In this document: positions 23,351 through 31,486 of the stretch, piece by piece
Numbering within the stretch: the stretch's first letter is position 1
How the letters are laid out: every line of letters begins with the position of its first letter
Assembly (NCBI GenBank): GCA_903865015.1
Contig: CAIPID010000308.1
Span: 1-33,919 of the forward strand
Direction of reading: 5' to 3'
Source of the DNA: an uncultured beta proteobacterium
Lineage (GTDB): Bacteria; Pseudomonadota; Gammaproteobacteria; Burkholderiales; Burkholderiaceae_B
Length of the DNA stretch: 33,919 nt
Position numbers and translations under genes: made by a program
The notes under the pieces: model-generated
The model's input: the letters and a program-made list of their open reading frames with translations, nothing else
Told to the model about the DNA's origin: nothing
Database searches by the model: none

Positions 23351-25024
23351 TCAATTGAGGTAACTTTGGTGGACATCTTGCATCAGGCGCTGATTCAAAC
23401 TGTAATCAACCGGGACATGAATGATCACGGGCACGTCGGATTTGAAGGCTTCGTCAAAGACGCCTGGCAACTGGTCCGGTGAGGTAATGCGATAACCTTT
23501 GCAACCAAACGATTCAGCAAAGGTGACGGGATCGTAGTTACCAAGTTGTACCCCGGCACTTTCACCGTAATGTGCAACCTCTTGAAACGAAACCATGTCG
23601 TAGGAATGGCTGTCCCAAACCACGTGAACGAACTTAGCACCCACTCGGACAGCCGTTTCTAATTCAGTTGCGGTGAACAAGAAACCACCATCTCCAGAGC
23701 TAGAAAGCACACGCTGGCCAGGATAAATCAAACTCAAAGCAATGGCCCATGGCAGTGCGACACCTAGCGTCTGCTGGCCATTACTGACCAAAACCTGACG
23801 CGCGTGGTCAGCGGCGCAATAACGATTTGTCCAGATGTAGTTAGAGCCAACGTCAAGGGCAACGTGGGTACCCGCCGTCATCTGCTTTTGTAGCTCTCGA
23901 ATGAGGCGCAGTGGCTGAACGGGAAAGCCGTCCATCTTGTCGCCTTCGGCAATAGTGGATTGCAATTCTGCGAATGCACTTTTAGCGGCTGCAAGATAAT
24001 CACGATCAATTGTTACGTTGACTTTTTCTGCGAGCACATTGAGTGATGCGCCAATATCACCAACAAGCTCTGCTGTCGGGAGGAATGCATTGTCTTGGTC
24101 TGCAACGATCGTATCCACACAAACTACCGGGCGACTCTTTCCTGTATTCCAGATAGAAGGATCATATTCAATCGGGTCGTATCCAATCGCGAGGATCGCG
24201 TCCGCTTGATCGAGGATTTTATCGGCTGGTTGATTACGAAATAGTCCGATACGTCCAGCGTAAGTTGACCCACCTTTGCCCTCCACCCAAGCCCCAGCGC
24301 CCTGGAATGTGGAAATGTACGGGATACCTGTCTTTTTCAAGAAAGCAACCAATGCATCCGCAGTATCTGCAGTCGATGATTGCATACCAAGTAAAACAAT
24401 AGGACGCTTAGAGGAGTTCAGCACAGCGGCGGCTTGCGCCACCGATGACTGAGAGCCTGCGCCCATACCGATTGACTTGCCCCACGGGGCATTGATATCG
24501 CCCGGATAATCCGCCAAGCCAATATCTTTAGGTAAGGAGACAAATACAGCGCCAGGTCGACCACTTTCAGCTACACGGATTGCATTGCCAAAAACCTCAC
24601 CGACCTGATCTGTGGTCAGAACCTCTGCCGAAAATTTAGTTGCTGGTTTCATCAGCGACGTCGCATCAAGCGATTGATGGGTCTTTTTCAGGCGCTCATC
24701 AACAGGCACCTCACCGCCAATGGCGAGCACTGCATCTCCCTCGCTGGTTGCTGTCGCTAAGCCCGTGACCAAGTTCGTCACACCCGGGCCGGATGTCGCG
24801 ACGCAGACGCCAATCTTACCGGTTACCCGGCCGAAGGCTGCAGCCATGAATGCTGCATTTTGCTCATGACGGCAGAGCACTAATTTGATCTTTGAATGTT
24901 TAAGGGCAATAAAAAGGCTATCGATCTTTGCGCCAGGCACTCCAAAAACATGCGTGACCCCGTGATTTTCGAGAATTTTTACGATTGCATTTGAGCAATT
25001 TTTCAGATTATTGGGCTGGGTCAT
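23351..25024 (-). CDS. alsS: Catabolic acetolactate synthase
   Basis: A 557-residue thiamine-diphosphate enzyme joining two pyruvates to acetolactate with CO2 release. The catalytic Glu is Glu54 in LCRHEQNAAFMAAAFGR. The ATSGPGVTNLVTGLATA and GEVPVDERLKKTHQSLD segments and the GDGGFLFTATELETAVR cofactor motif match AlsS/BudB. After GDG, the usual Asn pair is replaced by DSHSYDMV, a variation seen in this region of the AlsS branch. The next gene is acetolactate decarboxylase, so the pair makes acetoin for overflow, pH control or redox balance. The branch without FAD-dependent anabolic features and without a small subunit gene supports a catabolic role. Confidence 0.9.
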   Translation of the reverse strand: MTQPNNLKNCSNAIVKILENHGVTHVFGVPGAKIDSLFIALKHSKIKLVLCRHEQNAAFMAAAFGRVTGKIGVCVATSGPGVTNLVTGLATATSEGDAVLAIGGEVPVDERLKKTHQSLDATSLMKPATKFSAEVLTTDQVGEVFGNAIRVAESGRPGAVFVSLPKDIGLADYPGDINAPWGKSIGMGAGSQSSVAQAAAVLNSSKRPIVLLGMQSSTADTADALVAFLKKTGIPYISTFQGAGAWVEGKGGSTYAGRIGLFRNQPADKILDQADAILAIGYDPIEYDPSIWNTGKSRPVVCVDTIVADQDNAFLPTAELVGDIGASLNVLAEKVNVTIDRDYLAAAKSAFAELQSTIAEGDKMDGFPVQPLRLIRELQKQMTAGTHVALDVGSNYIWTNRYCAADHARQVLVSNGQQTLGVALPWAIALSLIYPGQRVLSSSGDGGFLFTATELETAVRVGAKFVHVVWDSHSYDMVSFQEVAHYGESAGVQLGNYDPVTFAESFGCKGYRITSPDQLPGVFDEAFKSDVPVIIHVPVDYSLNQRLMQDVHQSYLN

Positions 25025-25068
25025 GCTATGCCTTTTTACAAAGAAATGTAGGTGTAACTATGGGTACA

Positions 25069-25084
25069 GATGTGTTCGCACATC
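25069..25084. promoter_or_regulatory. Perfect short hairpin/palindrome in the alsS-maeA divergent region
   Basis: GATGTG-TTCG-CACATC is a perfect 6-bp inverted repeat with a 4-nt centre, 45 bp upstream of alsS. The 186-bp divergent region also has an AT-rich centre (25,098-25,125) likely holding both promoters. The palindrome may be an operator for a shared regulator or a 5' leader hairpin; no regulator gene is adjacent. Confidence 0.35.
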
Positions 25085-25210
25085 ATATTGACGCATTACA
25101 AAAATTATATTGTAAATAGGCTACATTCTCTAATAAGAGTTTTACTGGATTGATAGATCGCCAAAATGGTATCCCTATCGATCCCAACAACAGACCAAAA
25201 AGGAATCTGC

Positions 25211-26830
25211 ATGCCTGCCCAAGAAAATGGTTTCGCCCTATTCCACGATCCGCTACAAAATCGCGGTTCTGCTTTTACTCCAGACCAACGTGCAGCGAAT
25301 GGTCTGGAGGGACTACTCCCCCCGGCAGTCGACACGCTTGAGATACAGGTAGCCAGAATCCATCTGCAGCTGAGCGCATTAGATTCCGACATGCAGAAAT
25401 ATCTGCTGCTTTCCGATCTGCAGGCTCGCAACCAAACGCTTTTCTTTGCAGTCATCATGTCAGACCCCGCCACGTTCATGCCCCTGGTTTACACACCAAC
25501 GGTCGGTGAGGCCTGTCAAAAGTTCGATCACTTTTATCGTGCTCCGCGTGGCGTTTATCTGCCCATCACCGCCAAGGGACGACTGAAAGAACTGCTGCAG
25601 AATTGGCCCCAAAAAGATATCCGCTTCATTGTTGTCACAGATGGAGAGCGCATCCTGGGGCTAGGTGATCTGGGCGTGAACGGCATGGGCATTCCCGTTG
25701 GCAAGCTCTCGCTCTACACCGCTGTTGCAGGTGTGCCCCCAGAGCTTACGCTGCCCATTACCCTAGATGTCGGCACCAATAATGAACAATATCTAGAGGA
25801 TCCGTTGTACCTGGGTCTGAGACAACATCGCGTGCGCGGCGCTGAATACGATGCCTTCATCGACGAATTCGTGCAAGCCATCCAGTCGCTTTACCCGAAG
25901 TCATGCCTGCAGTGGGAAGATTTCGCCAACATCAATGCGGTGCCAATTCTTGCGCGATACAAAGACAAGATCTGCACCTACAACGACGATATTCAGGGCA
26001 CAGCATCGGTTGCGCTGGCCGGGATCTATGGCTCGCTACGCATCTCAGGCGAGAAACTCACCGAACAGCGTTTTCTGTTTATGGGTGCAGGATCCGCGGG
26101 GACCGGTATCGCCGAGCTCATCAGCGAAGCGATGTTACTTGAAGGGCTCACAATCGAGCAGGCTCGCGCCCGTTGTTTCCTGTTTGATGTGAATGGGCTT
26201 CTGGAATCGTCACGCAGTGATATCGCCGATTTTCAAAAACCATTTACGCATGCTCACGCCCCGACTAAAAACTTTGTTGAGGCGATCGAATCCATCAAGC
26301 CAACGGCCATCATCGGCGTCAGTACGGTCCCTAAGCTGTTTAACCAGCAGGTCATCGAAGCCATGTCGCGCGTGAACGAACGCCCAATTATTTTCCCCTA
26401 TTCCAACCCGACTTCGCGCTCGGAATGCACTGCCGAAGAAGCCTATAAATGGTCGAACGGTAAAGCGATTTTTGCAAGTGGCAGTCCCTATCCTCCTGTC
26501 GAGGTCAACGGGCAGAAATTTATCCCTGGGCAAGGCAATAACGTCTATATTTTCCCCGCCATGGGCATGGCAGTGTTAGCCACGGAGTCCTCGCGCGTCA
26601 CAGAGGCCATGTTTATCGTGGCAGCCAAAGCAGTCGCTGAGCAGGTTGGCCAGGAATCTCTCGATAGTGGTTTGATCTATCCGCCGCAGTCCCAGATTCT
26701 TGATGCGTCACTACATACCGCCGCAAAAATTGCGACGTATATTTTTGATAATGGATTAGCGCGTGTACCTCGCCCGGCGGATATCGAATCGCATATCAGG
26801 GCAATGGCCTACAAACCTGCTTATTCTTAA
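25211..26830 (+). CDS. maeA: NAD-type malic enzyme (malate dehydrogenase, oxaloacetate-decarboxylating)
   Basis: A 539-residue enzyme converting malate to pyruvate and CO2 with NAD(P) reduction. Motifs: FMPLVYTPTVGEACQ, ILGLGDLGVNGMGIPVGKL, LDVGTNNEQYL, the metal-binding region YNDDIQGTASVALAG, and the Rossmann loop FMGAGSAGTGIAE. Later SNPTSRSECTAEEAY and FIPGQGNNVYIFPA are typical. Size and motif order fit the long SfcA/MaeA class rather than the phosphotransacetylase-fused MaeB. The ATG at 25,211 is chosen because AAAAAGGA lies 7 nt upstream; an in-frame ATG at 25,166 lacks a site. It diverges from the acetolactate genes and can feed them pyruvate. Confidence 0.93.
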   Translation: MPAQENGFALFHDPLQNRGSAFTPDQRAANGLEGLLPPAVDTLEIQVARIHLQLSALDSDMQKYLLLSDLQARNQTLFFAVIMSDPATFMPLVYTPTVGEACQKFDHFYRAPRGVYLPITAKGRLKELLQNWPQKDIRFIVVTDGERILGLGDLGVNGMGIPVGKLSLYTAVAGVPPELTLPITLDVGTNNEQYLEDPLYLGLRQHRVRGAEYDAFIDEFVQAIQSLYPKSCLQWEDFANINAVPILARYKDKICTYNDDIQGTASVALAGIYGSLRISGEKLTEQRFLFMGAGSAGTGIAELISEAMLLEGLTIEQARARCFLFDVNGLLESSRSDIADFQKPFTHAHAPTKNFVEAIESIKPTAIIGVSTVPKLFNQQVIEAMSRVNERPIIFPYSNPTSRSECTAEEAYKWSNGKAIFASGSPYPPVEVNGQKFIPGQGNNVYIFPAMGMAVLATESSRVTEAMFIVAAKAVAEQVGQESLDSGLIYPPQSQILDASLHTAAKIATYIFDNGLARVPRPADIESHIRAMAYKPAYS

Positions 26831-26837
26831 ATAACGA

Positions 26838-26870
26838 AAAAGGGCAAACCTCTCACGGGGTTGGCCCTTT
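26838..26870 (+). terminator. Terminator hairpin downstream of maeA
   Basis: AAAGGGCAAAC and GTTGGCCCTTT pair (one mismatch position) around the loop CTCTCACGGG, a few bases after the maeA stop. The right arm ends in TTT but no long T-run follows. It sits between convergent genes and may serve both. Confidence 0.55.
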
Positions 26871-26967
26871 GCCCATAGCATTTTCAATGCATGCCAAGAC
26901 TTCGGCCTCTGACGACCCAGAGGCAATGCAATGCGTCACGCATAAAAGGGTTACGTATTTTTAAAAT

Positions 26968-27555
26968 TCACTTCCGCGGCAAGATCACACCAGATCCCGC
27001 CAAAAACGGATAGCGCGCAAAAATCGCAGCCATCATGTTCTGCACCATGGCATCTGAATCTGCTTGTTGAGCATTGCCCACGAGCGAGGTGCCAACCCCC
27101 TCCCACACCAGCTGCTTACGCTTGGTGTCGATCAAGTCAACCTTCATTTTTCCCTCGTTGTACTGAATCACATCTGGCCCAAATGCATAACCCCCATAAC
27201 CTGGCCAGGCACCATAAAAGCCTGTTCCGTATCCCCACATCATGGGCGCAGGACCGACATACTCAGTTCGACTCTGAACCTGCGTTTGAAAATTAATCAA
27301 TAAATCTGGATTTATTTCATCAAAACCATAGCCTCGTGACTCCATCTGCAAGGCAGCCGCGCGCTTGAGTCGCTCAGTTAGCAGCGTTGTGTAACCAGCA
27401 CGATCCGTTCCGAGCGGCTGCATAAACGCAAAAGTTCGATAGGAGGCAAAATCAGCACTCGGATCATAATCGCTACGCACAACTGGGGCATTACTGCAGG
27501 CAGCCAAGAGGCCAACCACTGCGAGTACGAACAAGCTACGAACAATAGAATTCAT
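26968..27555 (-). CDS. DUF4136 domain lipoprotein
   Basis: A 195-residue outer-membrane or periplasmic lipoprotein. Signal peptide NSIVRSLFVLAVVGLLAAC with lipobox LAAC; mature part SNAPVVRSDYDPSADFASYR, typical of DUF4136 (D-F-x-x-Y-x-T-F), then INPDLLINFQTQVQ and a Gly/Tyr/Trp-rich stretch (about 105-130), ending in a domain that includes VDLIDTKRKQLVWEG. The family has no established function. The ATG at 27,555 is chosen because it begins the signal peptide; the frame stays open upstream. It diverges from the patatin-like gene, and the 58-bp gap holds both promoters. Confidence 0.85.
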   Translation of the reverse strand: MNSIVRSLFVLAVVGLLAACSNAPVVRSDYDPSADFASYRTFAFMQPLGTDRAGYTTLLTERLKRAAALQMESRGYGFDEINPDLLINFQTQVQSRTEYVGPAPMMWGYGTGFYGAWPGYGGYAFGPDVIQYNEGKMKVDLIDTKRKQLVWEGVGTSLVGNAQQADSDAMVQNMMAAIFARYPFLAGSGVILPRK

Positions 27556-27613
27556 CGATATTCCATATTCAATGAGAGATTGGCTGTTGGTTGATTCTAG
27601 TAGAATGTGGCTC

Positions 27614-28729
27614 ATGATGAAGAAAAAAATTGCCATTGCCTGCCAAGGTGGCGGGAGCCAGACCGCCTTTACATCTGGTGTACTCCAACAGCTATTTTCC
27701 AGTGGTGTTCAATCATCACATGAAATCGTAGCTCTGACAGGCACATCTGGCGGGGCGCTTAACGCTGCGCTAGCTTGGTACGGCATGCTTCAGAATGCAG
27801 CCGGTGACTCAACCCCGGTTCATACGCGAATCGAAAATTTTTGGAACGAATTGAAAGCCAGTGGCCCGATGGAGCAGTGGCTGGACTATATTGCCACCCA
27901 TGTGATGCGAGCGATGGGCGCGGGTCATCTTCCAAAGTTCGAAAACAGCCCGTCATCTCCCATGGCCTCGATCATGCATCAGGCTATGACGCACCTGCTC
28001 CCTCGTAACAATTATCTTGATTTCGAAGGTTTGATAAAGTCGCATATTGACTTTAATGCCATCAAGACGCTAGTGAATACACAGAGTCCGACTTTGCTAA
28101 TGGGTGCGGCAAATGTCTTGTCCGGAAAAATGAAAATATTCAGCTCGCGTGAGGAGCAGATCATCCCAGAAATGATTCTAGCCTCAGCTGCGATCCCGAG
28201 TATTTTTCCGGCAGTCCAGATTGGGGATGAGTACTACTGGGATGGATTGTTCTCTGCCAACCCTCCCATAAGTGCTGCTATACGCAAGATATATATGGGT
28301 ACACACCGATTTCCTGATGAGATCTGGATCGTCATGATTGATCCGATCAAATATACAAAAGTACCGACCTCGGCTGACGACATTCTTGAGCGTCGCACAC
28401 AAATGACCAGCAACATTTCCGTGATCCATGACCTTGAGAAAATGGCATTGCTATCAATGCATGCCAAAAGTGGAGATCTTAAAAAAGAATATCTGGAATC
28501 AGTAGGATTTACGCACGCAGTAGATTTATCGATACGTTTTATCAAGATTTCCGATGTCGTTCAGAGCCAGCTTGATTATTCGAGCAAGCTCTCCCGTAGT
28601 CCTCAATTGATTGACTCCCTTGTTGCAGATGGAAAAACTCAGGCCGCTGCATTCATGCAGACATTGTCGAAACCGGGTCTATCGCCTCAAGAGGCGTATG
28701 AGGCAATGACCAATTCGGATTTAGTGTAA
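27614..28729 (+). CDS. Patatin-like phospholipase family protein
   Basis: A 371-residue serine hydrolase with a Ser-Asp dyad. The oxyanion-hole loop is ACQGGGSQTAF (10-19), the nucleophile elbow is GTSGG with Ser45, and the catalytic Asp is Asp210 in YYWDGLFSANPP. The glycine loop reads GGGSQT rather than the usual GGGxRG, a modest deviation. There is no signal peptide, so it is likely a cytoplasmic lipid acyl hydrolase. Two ATGs are adjacent at 27,614 and 27,617. The lipid substrate is unknown. Confidence 0.85.
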   Translation: MMKKKIAIACQGGGSQTAFTSGVLQQLFSSGVQSSHEIVALTGTSGGALNAALAWYGMLQNAAGDSTPVHTRIENFWNELKASGPMEQWLDYIATHVMRAMGAGHLPKFENSPSSPMASIMHQAMTHLLPRNNYLDFEGLIKSHIDFNAIKTLVNTQSPTLLMGAANVLSGKMKIFSSREEQIIPEMILASAAIPSIFPAVQIGDEYYWDGLFSANPPISAAIRKIYMGTHRFPDEIWIVMIDPIKYTKVPTSADDILERRTQMTSNISVIHDLEKMALLSMHAKSGDLKKEYLESVGFTHAVDLSIRFIKISDVVQSQLDYSSKLSRSPQLIDSLVADGKTQAAAFMQTLSKPGLSPQEAYEAMTNSDLV

Positions 28730-28818
28730 GTTTTCAGTGGGGCTAATCACTCCGTACGTCAGCGCACAGACTCCTTACCTCTCATCCCAGATACTCACTC
28801 AGTAGATGGAGAGGCACT

Positions 28819-30519
28819 TTGCATGAAAAAAACAAACCAGTCAGTCCACCCAAGCCACCCGCCATCAACCGCCAGCTGTGGCTGCGTTTTCTAACAATCG
28901 CCAGACCATACTTTGTTTCAGAACAACGCTGGACGCTCAGGGCAGGACTCGGCCTGCTCAGCGTTCTATTGCTCCTGCAAACAATTAGCAGCGTGATGTT
29001 TAACCGCGAGACAGGCGAGTTCATTTCCGCACTAGCTGATAGAGACGGCTCACGCTTTTGGGGCTCGATCTGGCGCTACGGATATATTTTGACCGCGGCT
29101 ATCCCTATTTTCAGTTATTACTATTTTTTGCAAGACACCATCGCTTTACGCTGGAGAAAATGGCTGACTCATCAATTTATGCAGCGCTACTTTAAGGAAC
29201 GCGCCTACTACCAGCTCGGTCAAGCAAACGTAATTGATAATCCGGATCAGCGCATCGCCGAGGACATCAATACCTTCACTTCACAATCCTTATACTTTGC
29301 GACGGTCGTCGTGGGTTCTATCATTCAAATCATTGCATTTGGCGGCGTGCTCTGGTTGATCTCACCCAACCTCATTTATTTTCTGATCGGCTACTCAGCC
29401 TTTAGTTCCTGGTTTACCGCCAGGGTGTTTGGTAAGCCCCTTATTGGGTTAAATTTTCTCCAACTACAACGCGAAGCAGATTTTCGATTTGGATTGGTAC
29501 GCGTGCGAGAGCACTCGGAACCGATTGCTTTTTATGACGGTGAAATTCGAGAGATCACCTTGCTGCAGCGTCTGTTCTCTTTCGTCTTTATCAACCAGAC
29601 GCGTGTTTTAAGCTGGAAATTCAAGCTCAATCTCTTTCAATTTTCACACACCTTTCTCACCGCGGTCATCCCCACCGTGATTATTGCCAGCGACGTGTTG
29701 TCCGGTCGCTTAGAGGTCGGGTTAGCCGTGCAGGCAGCCGGCGCCTTTGCAGCGATGTTGATTGCGCTCACCGTGATGGTCAATCACTTCGAGGGCTTGA
29801 GCCGCTTTGCTGCAGTCGTTGAACGGCTCTATACCTTTTCGCAAGCGCTTGACACCCAGTCATCGCAAACGACTGACCAAAGCGACAAAAAGATTGTGAT
29901 CCAACGGGGCACCTCGCTCACCTGCAATCACCTGTCCATCTGTACCCCAACAGGCGAAAGAACACTGATTAAGCAACTCAACTTGTCCGTAAATCCAAAT
30001 AAAGGCCTCATGATCATCGGTGAGAGTGGCACAGGCAAAAGCTCCTTGCTAAGGGTCATTGCGGGACTGTGGACGACCGGCTCGGGAGAGATCGTGCGTC
30101 CCTCCATACATGAGTTGCTGTTCTTGCCACAACAACCCTACCACCCGCTCGGCGATCTGCGCTGCCAGCTGAGCTATCCACAAGTTGACAAAACAATATC
30201 AGACGAAGAGATGCTGCATTGTTTGGATTTGGTTAACCTCTCCTCTCTGACAAAACGCTGCGGAGGCCTGAGCGGCGAAATAGACTGGGCCAAGGTGCTC
30301 TCCGTAGGAGAACAGCAACGTCTATCCTTTGCACGCGCACTTCTTGCCAAACCCCGCTACCTTTTGCTCGACGAATCCACCAGCGCACTCGATGCGGCGA
30401 ACGAATCGCGCCTGTATTCACAACTGAGTGGGATGGATATCACGCCTATTAGCGTGAGCCACTGGAGGAAGTCGGCTTCGCGTGCCATTCTTATCATCAT
30501 TTCGATTCCTCCAATTTAG
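28819..30519 (+). CDS. YddA-like ABC transporter, fused permease and ATPase; possibly altered C-terminus
   Basis: A 566-residue half-transporter of the SbmA/BacA-YddA class. The membrane domain (about residues 40-340) contains EFISALADRD, the family mark DNPDQRIAEDIN and several hydrophobic helices. The ATPase has the Walker A GESGTGKSS (about 401-409), signature LSVGEQQRLSFARAL (about 493), Walker B YLLLDESTSALD (about 514) and the H-loop SVSH at 548. The start appears to be TTG at 28,819 with GGAGAGG upstream; the ATG at 28,823 is in another frame. After the H-loop the reading ends in 18 atypical residues. Another frame stays open to about 30,605, so a late frameshift is possible. Substrate unknown. 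Confidence 0.82.
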   Translation: MHEKNKPVSPPKPPAINRQLWLRFLTIARPYFVSEQRWTLRAGLGLLSVLLLLQTISSVMFNRETGEFISALADRDGSRFWGSIWRYGYILTAAIPIFSYYYFLQDTIALRWRKWLTHQFMQRYFKERAYYQLGQANVIDNPDQRIAEDINTFTSQSLYFATVVVGSIIQIIAFGGVLWLISPNLIYFLIGYSAFSSWFTARVFGKPLIGLNFLQLQREADFRFGLVRVREHSEPIAFYDGEIREITLLQRLFSFVFINQTRVLSWKFKLNLFQFSHTFLTAVIPTVIIASDVLSGRLEVGLAVQAAGAFAAMLIALTVMVNHFEGLSRFAAVVERLYTFSQALDTQSSQTTDQSDKKIVIQRGTSLTCNHLSICTPTGERTLIKQLNLSVNPNKGLMIIGESGTGKSSLLRVIAGLWTTGSGEIVRPSIHELLFLPQQPYHPLGDLRCQLSYPQVDKTISDEEMLHCLDLVNLSSLTKRCGGLSGEIDWAKVLSVGEQQRLSFARALLAKPRYLLLDESTSALDAANESRLYSQLSGMDITPISVSHWRKSASRAILIIISIPPI

Positions 30520-30946
30520 AAAATCAGCTGGCATTACATCATAAATGGGGTAGAGCCGGGGAGAGCCCACTAGCTTTGCGGTCTTTATTAGCGGGGCAGC
30601 CCTGACTACATTACAAACCGCCTAAGTTTTTGATGGACAAGCAAATCAAGCACTTGGTGTCCAGTTCATCTTTCTAAATGTTGGGACAGCTTCATGTGAA
30701 GATTGTTTTCAGAACCTCTGTTTTTGAATAATCCGGAATTCGAACCTGATAGGTTGGCCCACTGCGCCCTTTCGACCCATATCGGTCAATTAACTCACAC
30801 TTGTGGACTACTGCTACGTCGCGGGAGCAGAGCCGAAGAGAGCAACATGTTACTGGGCTATCGCCAGACAGTGGGCCTTGCCGAAGCGGGTTGGCTCGAG
30901 CGAAGGGTTAGGCCGATGACAGGCGCCTGACTTGACTTTGCATTCT
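30520..30946. other. Non-coding stretch, start of a repeat-rich mosaic
   Basis: 427 bp with no convincing gene. It contains the partial copy of the 87-bp repeat at 30,590 and a distant 9-bp inverted repeat, GGCCCACTG (30,756-30,764) and CAGTGGGCC (30,869-30,877). The composition at 30,740-30,930 is clearly more GC-rich than at 30,640-30,730, so unlike segments may be joined here. Confidence 0.4.
30590..30626 (+). repeat. Partial copy (A) of the 87-bp repeat
   Basis: These 37 bp match the first 37 bp of copy B (31,387) at 31 positions: the start GCGGGGCAG is identical, as is ACAAACCGCCT. The match stops before the terminator hairpin. As in the other copies, the start of the repeat can be read as the end of a protein, LLAGQP followed by a stop. 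Confidence 0.6.
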
Positions 30947-31162
30947 TTATTTGACCTTTGATGCGAGCACGTGCGCAACGATCGCATTTGCGTGCCCGTG
31001 ACCCATGCCATGTTCTGACTTCAGCCAAGCAACCATTTCCATGTGTTTCATACCATTTAGCTTGCCAACTAGGTCTAGCCAATGCTCAATTTTTTTACCA
31101 TATTTATTCTCGATGGATGGGAAGTAAGACGCAGGCCCCTTCACCTTTTCAACAGTTACCAT
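30947..31162 (-). CDS. DUF4287 domain protein
   Basis: A 71-residue protein covering the whole DUF4287 domain: GPASYFPSIENKYGKKIEHW at 9-28, then HMEMVAWLKSEHGMGHGHAN and AIVAHVLA. The family is small, widespread in bacteria and of unknown function, often as a stand-alone or as the N-terminal part of DUF5655 proteins. The ATG at 31,162 is chosen because GGAGAGAAG precedes it; the in-frame TTG four codons upstream lies inside that site. It is the only gene between repeat copies A and B. Confidence 0.85.
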   Translation of the reverse strand: MVTVEKVKGPASYFPSIENKYGKKIEHWLDLVGKLNGMKHMEMVAWLKSEHGMGHGHANAIVAHVLASKVK

Positions 31163-31386
31163 TCTTCTCTCCAATGTGTCGATATTTTGGTGACCTTGGC
31201 ATCAAACTTCGACCGCTGACGAATGTGCCAAGCATCAATTTTATTGGCGATTTAGTCAATTGGACAGCGGATCTGAACGACCATCTTTTGTAGTATCGCT
31301 TTGGACGTTAAAAGAGGTAAATCCCCTATTTATGGGGCTTACAGAGGATTTTTTGGATTTTATAGGATGTCTTGAAACAGCACCCT
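31163..31386. other. Intergenic stretch upstream of DUF4287, no gene seen
   Basis: 224 bp, extended to 324 bp without a gene if repeat B is counted. It should hold the minus-strand DUF4287 promoter. Small inverted repeats are visible (CTTGGCA at about 31,195 with TGCCAAG at 31,226-31,232; CCCC-TATTTAT-GGGG near 31,324) but nothing that I can assign. Confidence 0.35.
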
Positions 31387-31473
31387 GGCGGGGCAGCGCT
31401 AACAACATCACAAACCGCCTGAGGTGCTGAAATCTCAGGTTCTTTGCTTTTGGTCTGCGAGAGGGATACTAAC
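31387..31473 (+). repeat. 87-bp repeat, copy B, with internal terminator hairpin
   Basis: Aligned without gaps to copy C at 33,197, with 77 of 87 positions identical. It runs from GGCGGGGCAG to GATACTAAC. Inside, CCTGAG (31,418-31,423) and CTCAGG (31,434-31,439) form a stem followed by a T-rich tract, as in an intrinsic terminator on the plus strand. The left end can be read as a protein end (LAGQR, stop) though no gene precedes it now. The right end is 13 bp from the stop of the minus-strand nucleotidyltransferase gene. Confidence 0.85.
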
Positions 31474-31486
31474 TGCCCGTGAGTTG

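Noticed and set aside
30756-30877. Distant 9-bp inverted repeat near GTTAGGC at 30,907, considered as an integron attC site
   Set aside because: The arms are not next to the GTTRRRY-like box, and no matching RYYYAAC box is found at the other end.
30703-30930. Plus-strand open frame of 75 codons in the mosaic region
   Set aside because: No family resemblance, no ribosome-binding site, and it crosses an abrupt composition change.
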